Assembly: GCF_963259705.1 (NCBI RefSeq)
Contig: NC_081847.1
Coordinates: 94,033,464-94,097,463 of the forward strand
Reading direction: 5' to 3'
DNA from: Myotis daubentonii
Lineage: Eukaryota > Chordata > Mammalia > Chiroptera > Vespertilionidae
Length of the DNA stretch: 64,000 nucleotides
Shown here: one piece after another, positions 58,017-64,000 of the stretch
Numbering within the stretch: position 1 is the first letter of the stretch
Layout: every line of letters starts with the position of its first letter
Notes under the pieces: generated by a model
What the model saw: only the letters and a program-made list of their open reading frames with translations
Databases searched by the model: none
Told to the model about the DNA's origin: nothing
Program-made: the position numbers and the translations under genes

Positions 58017-59010
58017 GATAAAGTTGTGGACCGTTTTTTGTGCCGGCTGCGAGTGGAGCCGGGATTTCCAGGCCCAAGAGCGTGCACCGGAGACAGTTAT
58101 GGTCCCTCAGACGAGAGGAGAGCCGCTGTGAGGCGGAGGCCAGGGCCGGGCGGGGAGCTGGTGGGCAGAGAGGAAGCAGTCGCGTGGAAGTGAGTGGCGT
58201 TCGGAAAGCCGGGTGGGCTGTCCAGAAACCAGGTTTCAAAGGGCGTCACCGACTCCTCAAGCCCCAGTGAGACCCAGAGAAAGTAGCAGAGGGAGGAAGG
58301 AGAGGAAGGGTTGTGGTGGGTGGACAGCGGAGCGAGGGTGCCTTATTGGGAGCCAAAGAAGAGATTAAATTCGGGAGGATTTTCTAGAAGAAAAGGAAGA
58401 CGTAACCCTAAGGGCTCTAGCTCCGTTCCTGAGAGCTGGGGCTGGAAGGACCTTCTCAGCCTCTTTGGGAAGAAAGGCCGAACCCCCTTCCTCAGAGCCG
58501 GCCCCCACACAACACACAGGGCCAGACCGTGTGGAGGGGCTGGAGCCCGGTTTCTTGTCCTCTTGTAAAAAGCGCACACGCAATTTTTACCGAATATAAC
58601 CCCAGACAATAAGCGGTTTCATTTCAATCTATCAAAAGGGAAGTTTCTTTAGTTCATTCTCACAAGTATTTTCTGATTGAACCCAAGGTGGAGGAAGGAA
58701 TACAGACACAGCTTTACATGCTAATTACCAGTGGCAGGTCCCTGTATTTGAAATTGACAATTAGGGTTTTCCTACCCAAAACCCAATGCCCCCTCCCCCA
58801 ACAACCCCGGGTGCTACAGTTCCATGGCGGGCCAGTCAGAAGCAGTGTCTGTTGTCAAGGTCTCTTTGTCCGGTAGCTTTGCTTCTACTGCACTTTTTCT
58901 GACACACAGAAGCTAAGTTTTGGTTGGAGTATGTTCCAAGTTTCAAACTGTCACTGTAAATTTATTTAAAGTTTCTTTCATTTTATTTATAAAAGAAAAG
59001 AACCAATTCT
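58017..59010. other. Sequence downstream of the GTF2A1 retrocopy; part is probably its 3' UTR
   Basis: Read on the minus strand, the region after the stop codon is AT-rich and UTR-like to at least 58600, with AATAAA-like hexamers near 58966 and 58985. No clear poly(A) tract marks the retrocopy's end, so its 3' limit is unknown. 58017-58600 is GC-mixed and unassigned. Confidence 0.4.
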
Positions 59011-60129
59011 TCACCATTCTGCATCTCCAAAGGCTCTGGCAAATATATAATCTCTTCCATTGAGACTCATAATGCCATCCTTGAGTAGAAATCGCCATTG
59101 GTTTTTACTTCTGAGTACCTTCTCACATTGGCATACAACCGCGTGTTCAGTATCAAAGACTTCCTGTCCCTCATCACTCAGGTCATCGTCACTATTGAGG
59201 GGCTCCTCTGCTACCTGCCCACCTTCAGCTCCATCTTTCTCTTTGTCTTCCTCCTCATCGTCATCATCGTCATCATCGTCTCCTTCCTCATCTTCATCTT
59301 CTTCTGATGATGTGTCCCCAGTGCCATCAACTTGCAATGCCAGCGGGGCCCGTTGTTGGGCAGGCTGGGCCTGTGGTCGCTGTTGGCCAGTTGCCGTTGC
59401 CTGCGCTGGTGCTGGTGTAGGTGCTGCCGCTGTTGTAGGCATGACTTGAGTCTTATTTCCTGTAAATAAGATTTGCTGAGGCTGGATGCTGACACCCGTC
59501 GGTGGTGAAATCCCGCCAGGAAGAGGGGCCAAAACCTGTTTTATGACAAGAGCCTGTCCTCCACCAGGCTGCATTGGTGGCATAACCTGTTGTTGTAGAA
59601 CCACGGACTGCTGAGGCTGAACGATATACTGAGCGCCATTGGCGGCTCTGACCACTTGAAGAAGCTGGCCTGAATTTGTTAATATCTGTTCGACAGGAGT
59701 CACACCTGCAGGGCGTGCTAAGGGGGCCGCGGGAGCAGCAGCAGCACTCCTGTTGGATGCCTTCATACGCTGTATCAGCTGAGAACCAGGAGCAATGACT
59801 TGTGGTGCTGCGGCCTGTGGTGCTGCAGGAATAAGGACCCGCGCAGTCTGCGCTCGCGGAGGTACCGCAGGCTGTGGCTGAGCTTGCTGCTGCTGCTGGT
59901 GATGGTGGTGCTGCTGTTGAACTTGCAATAAAAGCTGCTGCTCTTCGGAAGGAAATCCATCGACTGCCCTAGACTGCATCAGTTTATTCTCCCATAGAGT
60001 TTTTAGTTCCATCAGAACTTGTTCATCGACTCCATCATCCAAAAAGATGTCTCTCACATCATTAATAACATCTTCGATCACGGATCTGTATAACTTAGGC
60101 ACGGTGTTTGTATTTGCCGAGTTCGCCAT
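59011..60129 (-). CDS. Intronless retrocopy of GTF2A1 (TFIIA alpha/beta precursor) with an intact 372-codon ORF
   Basis: GTF2A1 encodes the precursor of the TFIIA alpha and beta subunits, which stabilise TBP on promoters in the nucleus. The ORF starts MANSANTNTVPKLYRSVIED and ends LNGRDYIFARAFGDAEW-stop. Residues 1-55 are the N-terminal helical region, 70-265 the Gln/Pro-rich linker (poly-Gln/His at 71-82), 266-269 QVDG, the Taspase1 cleavage site, 274-300 an acidic run and 320-372 the C-terminal beta-barrel part. The parental gene has several introns; here all are absent, so this is a processed copy. I chose the internal ATG at 60127-60129 because it matches the family start (G at -3, G at +4); an in-frame ATG lies seven codons upstream. 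Length is close to the 376 residues of human GTF2A1. The beta part has many substitutions, unlike the N-terminal part. A retropseudogene that has not yet gained a stop is the main alternative. A class II ERV LTR lies just upstream in the same direction. Confidence 0.85.
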   Translation of the reverse strand: MANSANTNTVPKLYRSVIEDVINDVRDIFLDDGVDEQVLMELKTLWENKLMQSRAVDGFPSEEQQLLLQVQQQHHHHQQQQQAQPQPAVPPRAQTARVLIPAAPQAAAPQVIAPGSQLIQRMKASNRSAAAAPAAPLARPAGVTPVEQILTNSGQLLQVVRAANGAQYIVQPQQSVVLQQQVMPPMQPGGGQALVIKQVLAPLPGGISPPTGVSIQPQQILFTGNKTQVMPTTAAAPTPAPAQATATGQQRPQAQPAQQRAPLALQVDGTGDTSSEEDEDEEGDDDDDDDDEEEDKEKDGAEGGQVAEEPLNSDDDLSDEGQEVFDTEHAVVCQCEKVLRSKNQWRFLLKDGIMSLNGRDYIFARAFGDAEW

Positions 60130-60327
60130 TTCCACACACAACACAACCAAGAGGGGGCAACCCGAGAAAACAAGCTAAAAAACAAAACCAAAGGGGGAAA
60201 AAGAAAACAAAACACCGGAGAGTGACTCAAGCAAGCCGGGGACGGGGGGGGGGGGGGGGATGGTAAAACAAAATCGGATCCTGAAGTAGAGGGGAGCGGT
60301 GAGAGGAGGGAGTGGGCAGTCCTCCCG
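60130..60327 (-). other. 5'-UTR-like part of the GTF2A1 retrocopy, between LTR and ATG
   Basis: On the minus strand, about 198 bases separate the LTR end from the ATG. It contains TTTTGTTTTCTTTTTCCCCC and a 17-base C-run (plus-strand G-run at 60243-60259), and looks like transcribed GTF2A1 leader sequence. Where retrocopy sequence gives way to genomic flank cannot be read without the parental locus. Confidence 0.5.
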
Positions 60328-60792
60328 TGTTGTGGTCCAGCCCCAGCAGGTCCAGGGGTTCCCAAAGGTGTGTACGGAGTCGGTGAAGAATGAATGACAC
60401 GGAGACAGCGTTCAGTTGATCAGCAGAGCCAGGTTCTCTTGCCAGGTCCTCCAGACAGGTTCTGTCTTTCTTGTCCTGTTACATCTGTATTTATACCAGT
60501 TGATTTTAATCCTATCCATTCTATTCCAAAGGTTAGGGCGTGTGTTAATCTAGTTCTGTTGAGTTTAATCCTGTCTAGGTTAATCTCTGTGTTCCATTAT
60601 AAGGACTATTCCAAGATCTACTGCTAAGCTACAAGGAAGTGACTGAAGGAGATTATCCTACCCAGTAAAGGTTATGTCCTCCCAGCCCTGCTGCTTGCCT
60701 TCCCTGGGACTGCCCTGTGCCAGTGAGTCTCCAGGGGTACAGGCTTTGGTGCTTTCCCTGGCGGGCAGACCCCTGGGGATGCGGGCCCAACA
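60328..60792 (-). mobile_element. Class II ERV LTR, same orientation as the GTF2A1 retrocopy
   Basis: On the minus strand it starts TGTTGGGCCCGCATCC and ends TGGGGCTGGACCACAACA, so the ends form TGTTG…CAACA. A TATA-like GGTATAAATACA lies near 60487-60498. The 3' part (CGCTGTCTCCGTGTCATTC, CACCGACTCCGTACACACCTT, GGGAACCCCTGGACC) is the R-U5 pattern known from many class II (betaretrovirus-like) mammalian LTRs. No matching 6-bp target duplication was found, so it may be one LTR of a truncated provirus or a rearranged solo LTR. Confidence 0.68.
60490..60495 (-). promoter_or_regulatory. TATA-box-like element in the ERV LTR
   Basis: TATAAA on the minus strand inside GGTATAAATACAG, at the expected U3 position about 160 bases before the LTR's end. 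It points toward the GTF2A1 retrocopy. Confidence 0.5.
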
Positions 60793-61215
60793 AGTCCCAA
60801 ATTTATTGGCAACAGTCTTAGTCCAAGTTCTTCATAAGTAGTACATGGTATTTCTGTAACACTAGGGGGTTTCACTGATTTATTCTCTTCCTTAGTCCTG
60901 TTAATCCCTAACTCCAGGGAAAAATCCCTTCCTGGGGAAACAACCTTTCTCGGGGTGGTGGCCTTGGTTGGAACACATAGCGCTAAGGAGGGGAGCAAAG
61001 ATATTAAGAACAGTATGCCAGGTCCCTTGAAACATATGCTGTGCAGATGTTTCTTCCCTGCAGCGACTGTTGGACCGGCTTCCGGCAGAGCCCTTGAGCT
61101 GGGGACATGGGCCTTGTCCTCAGAACACTGCCCAGCCTCAGAGGGGCAATGTGTGAAAGGTAGTTCCAAGAACTTGGGGAACTACAGGTTCCCCTTTTTC
61201 CTTTTGTTGTAGAAA
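60793..61215 (-). other. Possible ERV internal remnant upstream of the LTR
   Basis: A minus-strand frame (60672-61169) runs from here into the LTR and has a hydrophobic segment (GILFLISLLPSLALCV) and two Asn-glycosylation-like sites, which would suit a decayed envelope remnant. I do not recognise the protein, and no polypurine tract is evident next to the LTR, so this stays open. Confidence 0.25.
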
Positions 61216-61748
61216 GCGTGAACTTTACATGGTAGACTGCAGAGAGCCATCGCCGGTCAGGGCCCAGGGAGGCGGGACTGAGGGGTCTCAGGGAAGGACT
61301 GGCATGTGCTGATCTTGACTCTTGGCTTCTTGACTCCTGAGGCTTGGGAATCAGGCGAGACTTGCTTGCACCAGGCGCCCACCCAGGAGAAGGGAGTGGA
61401 CTGAGCTGGGGGACCCGCCACCCACAGGCCCGCCGACTTGGAGCTGAACATGGATGGAAACAGGTTCGCCTTGGCATACAAGTGTTGCCTGTGGCCAGAC
61501 TCCCCTGGGGACGGGGCTGTGAGTGACGGAGAGAGGCTCCTGGATTAAGTGACCCCAGACGAGGGAGGCAAGACATTTGCTCCAGAAAAGGGCTCACGGC
61601 TGAGCCTGGGGAGGCCGGCGCCCACTCTGCCCCGGACCTGGTGTGGGAGAGAACCACACGTTTGAAACACCAGCGCCGGGACAGGGACCCCGCGGCTGGG
61701 CCCTGGGGGGAGCGCATGGTTCCTTTGTAGGAAGGGACGACCGGCTAA
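61216..61748. other. GC-rich unassigned sequence
   Basis: Motif-free frames; no repeat was recognised. Confidence 0.5.
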
Positions 61749-61960
61749 GAGCGGTTCTCAGCCTGTGGGGCGCGACCCCTTTGGCTGTCGAACGACCCTT
61801 TCACAGGGGCTGCCTAAGACCATCCTGCATATCAGATATTTACATGATGATTCATAACAGTAGCAACATTGCAGTTATGAAGTAGCAAGGAGAGTAACTT
61901 TATGGTTGGGTCACCACATGAGGAAGTGTATTTAAAGGGCCGGAAGGTTGAGAACCGCTG
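61749..61960 (-). mobile_element. Non-autonomous hAT transposon (short variant), reverse orientation
   Basis: Reading in reverse it begins CAGCGGTTCTCAACCTTCCG and ends GGCTGAGAACCGCTC. It is the same family as 11285-11594 but lacks the AT-rich internal block (212 bp). Target duplication not clear. Confidence 0.88.
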
Positions 61961-62422
61961 GGTAGAACCAAACATGCGGTGAGAAAGTGATCGGGGCCAG
62001 TGTCGTTTCTCCCAGGGTCGCTCTCTGCTGGAGACTCTGGTCTCTGGTGTGTGTTTCCCGCCTGCATCTGCGTCCCACCCGTCAGGAGGGAGTTCTCATT
62101 AGAGAGGCGGCGCTCTGATTCAGATGGGGAGGATTTCCTCCTGGGGGGCCAGCCAGGAAGGCCCCTCCCCACCCCCTGGGCTGGTGAGGTAGGAAGAGGG
62201 GGTGGAAATAAGAGAGCACCTCGTTTTGGGGGAGGGTAGGCCTGGGAGACCCAGTGGGGGAGGAGGGCTGCCCTGGTGCTTCAGTCTCGGGGATGTGTGG
62301 GGTGGTGCTGGCGACAAAGACAACTTGGGGCTCCGCTCTGCCGGCGCGTGGGGTGTGGGCTCCAGCTGCTGACCTGAATGGCCCCTATGCCCTCGGCTGG
62401 GGATGCCAGCATCCCCTTAGGG
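61961..62422. other. Unassigned spacer between two inverted hAT copies
   Basis: GC-rich, without a recognised gene. Confidence 0.5.
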
Positions 62423-62634
62423 CAGCGGTTCTCAACCTTCTGGCCCTTTAAACACAGTTCCTCATGTGGTGACCCAACCATACCATTATTTCCGTGGCTA
62501 CTTCATCACTGTCATGTTGCTACTGTGATGAATCGTCATGTAGATATCTGATATGCAGGATGGTCTTAAGTGACCCCTGGGAAAGGGTCGTTCGACCGCC
62601 AAAGGAGTCGCGACCCACAGGTTGAGAACCGCTG
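62423..62634 (+). mobile_element. Non-autonomous hAT transposon (short variant), forward orientation
   Basis: CAGCGGTTCTCAACCTTCTG at the left; the right end reads GGTTGAGAACCGCTG. Flanks CCTTAGGG and CCTGAGTG are a degraded 8-bp target duplication (6 of 8). It forms an inverted pair with the copy at 61749. Confidence 0.9.
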
Positions 62635-63116
62635 CCTGAGTGTGAGAGGGAGGCGTTCCCTCACGCTTTGTCCACTTGGTGACAAGTGTCCAGGCAGCAT
62701 CGACGACGGGAGGAGGAAAGGCTCCGGCCCCCCCAATGCCTTCCGCCTGCGTAAGAGTGTGTCTCTGCGGCCCCGTCACCCAGAGAAGCGTTGCCGAGGC
62801 CTCCCGGGCACGGGCACCGCTCGGTGCTGGAAGCCAGACGGCGGCCCCTCCCCGCCGGGAGGACAGACGGCCGTGCGCACCGAGGGTCGCGGTCCAGCCG
62901 GACACGCTGAGAGATGTGTGCACGGGGGGTGGGGGTGGGGCTTCCCAGCTGCAGGCGCTCCCCAGCTGTGTTGGATTTTTTTTTTGGATGAGGGATTTTT
63001 GCAAGAGAACCATAGAGATATAGACTTGACAGGTTGATTTCAGCGAGAGCCTGAACCAGTGCCTAGAATTTCCTATCGCGGACTCCTTGTCCTATGAAGT
63101 AATTGAAGTGTTTATT
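62635..63116. other. Unassigned sequence between hAT copies
   Basis: GC-rich to 62960 with G- and T-runs near 62925-62980. No gene was recognised. Confidence 0.5.
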
Positions 63117-63124
63117 GCTTAGGC

Positions 63125-63349
63125 CCGTGGTTGGCAAACCGCGGCTTATGAGCCACATGCGGCTCTTTGGCCCCTTGAGTGTGGCTCTTCCACAAAATAC
63201 CATGTGTGGGTGCGCATGTACAGTACGATTGAAACTTCGTGGCCCATGCGCAGAAGTCGTATTTTGTGGAGGAGCCACACTCAGGGGGCCAAAGAGCCGC
63301 ATGTGGCTCGAGAGCCGCGGTTTGCTGAGCCGCAGTTTGCCGACCACTG
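63125..63349 (+). mobile_element. Near-palindromic non-autonomous hAT transposon, 225 bp
   Basis: Ends CCGTGGTTGGCAAACCGCGG and (reverse complement) CAGTGGTCGGCAAACTGCGG. A perfect 8-bp target duplication GCTTAGGC lies at 63117-63124 and 63350-63357. The two halves are nearly reverse-complementary over some 80 bases each, apart from a central loop of about 50 bases (63206-63257). Confidence 0.96.
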
Positions 63350-63357
63350 GCTTAGGC

Positions 63358-64000
63358 AATGTCAGTTTTCGGTAGCTTTCCACCACGTTCTTTGCCAGTT
63401 TTTGCATTAAAGCACGCCAATGAAAAAGCTAAAATTCTGCATTGTTTTGGCTGTGATTACCATTCTTTTTCACTTAATTTATGTAAAGAGAAAAAGAGAT
63501 GGTTTTCTAACTTCAGAAAAAATGTCCTTTTTTTTTTCTTTTTCTTCCCTCCCTCCCTCCATTTCTTCTTTGCTCTTTGAATTATTTAAAATAATGTCAA
63601 TAAAGTAAAAGCCAGTGGGTTTAATATTACCTTGTTGAATTAATTTATATTCATTTTCAGCTAACAAATGAACAGTGAGTAAAGTTTCCTATAATAAGCA
63701 AATAAGCATAGTTATTAACCTCAAGGTTATGAAATGAAATATCACTTATAAACCAGAACCTCGCAGGAGAACTCCTTGAATATGGCCGACCCAGGGTTCA
63801 AGTCTGCAGCGATGAGACGGGGCTTACGCAGAAAGACGATAAGAAAGCCTTCACTTCAACTCGGGTGACATTTATGTCCTTAGTGTGAGTTGCGAATACC
63901 CTGCATTACTTATCTTCATCTGAGCTTTCACCGTGGGCACCTGAGTTTTAAATATCCTGCCGCTTCCCCCTTATCTTCATCGTAAACTGTGCAAGGCTCG
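63358..64000. other. AT-rich unassigned sequence to window end
   Basis: A T-run at 63530-63542 and CCCT repeats at 63548-63560; no gene was seen. Confidence 0.5.

Noticed and set aside
57031..58239. 402-codon minus-strand open frame
   Set aside because: No domain or family resemblance. It runs antisense through an L1 3' tail and a 49-bp duplication, overlaps equally open plus-strand frames, and lies in GC-rich DNA where stops are rare.
59060..59449. Plus-strand 129-codon Ser-rich frame
   Set aside because: Antisense shadow of the acidic region of the GTF2A1 retrocopy.
60672..61169. 165-codon minus frame as a functional retroviral envelope gene
   Set aside because: It has a hydrophobic stretch but I recognise no family, it runs into the LTR and there is no neighbouring pol; kept only as a low-confidence ERV remnant.

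Overview
The window is mammalian nuclear DNA, almost certainly from a vespertilionid (vesper) bat. It has large introns and intergenic space, nine tRNA-derived VES-type SINEs, four HeliBat-type Helitrons, several non-autonomous hAT transposons with 8-bp target duplications, 5'-truncated L1 pieces and class II ERV LTRs. Recent Helitrons and hATs together with VES SINEs are a signature of that bat family. There is no prokaryotic or viral gene organisation.

Positions 1-9725 (+ strand) hold the 3' end of SS18 (SYT), the SYT/QPGY subunit of BAF (SWI/SNF) chromatin-remodelling complexes. Four coding exons lie at 2475-2567, 3242-3364, 5779-5912 and 8080-8106, joined by GT-AG introns and followed by a 3' UTR of about 1.6 kb with AATAAA at 9703. 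The introns carry a SINE, L1 scraps and a 24/25-bp minisatellite.

Positions 9726-58600 are a gene-poor stretch; in human the 3' side of SS18 also faces a long gene-poor interval. I found no convincing host gene here. It is built of SINEs, L1 fragments (largest 22325-24250), Helitrons, hATs, one ERV LTR, a 3'-UTR-like retrocopy, GC-rich minisatellites and microsatellites, plus rearranged segments: a 177-bp inverted duplication (16803/17937), a 260-bp direct duplication (43715/44817) and a 104-bp triplication (28513-28828).

Positions 58600-61220 (minus strand) hold an intronless but fully open copy of GTF2A1 (TFIIA alpha/beta precursor, 372 codons). Its 5' UTR abuts a class II ERV LTR that points the same way and ends about 200 bp before the ATG. 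This LTR plus intact general-transcription-factor retrocopy is the most notable arrangement in the window. The last 3 kb contain three hAT copies, one of which is a long near-palindrome.

All calls rest on reading the sequence and on remembered family features; no alignment or database search was run. Repeat family names are approximate.
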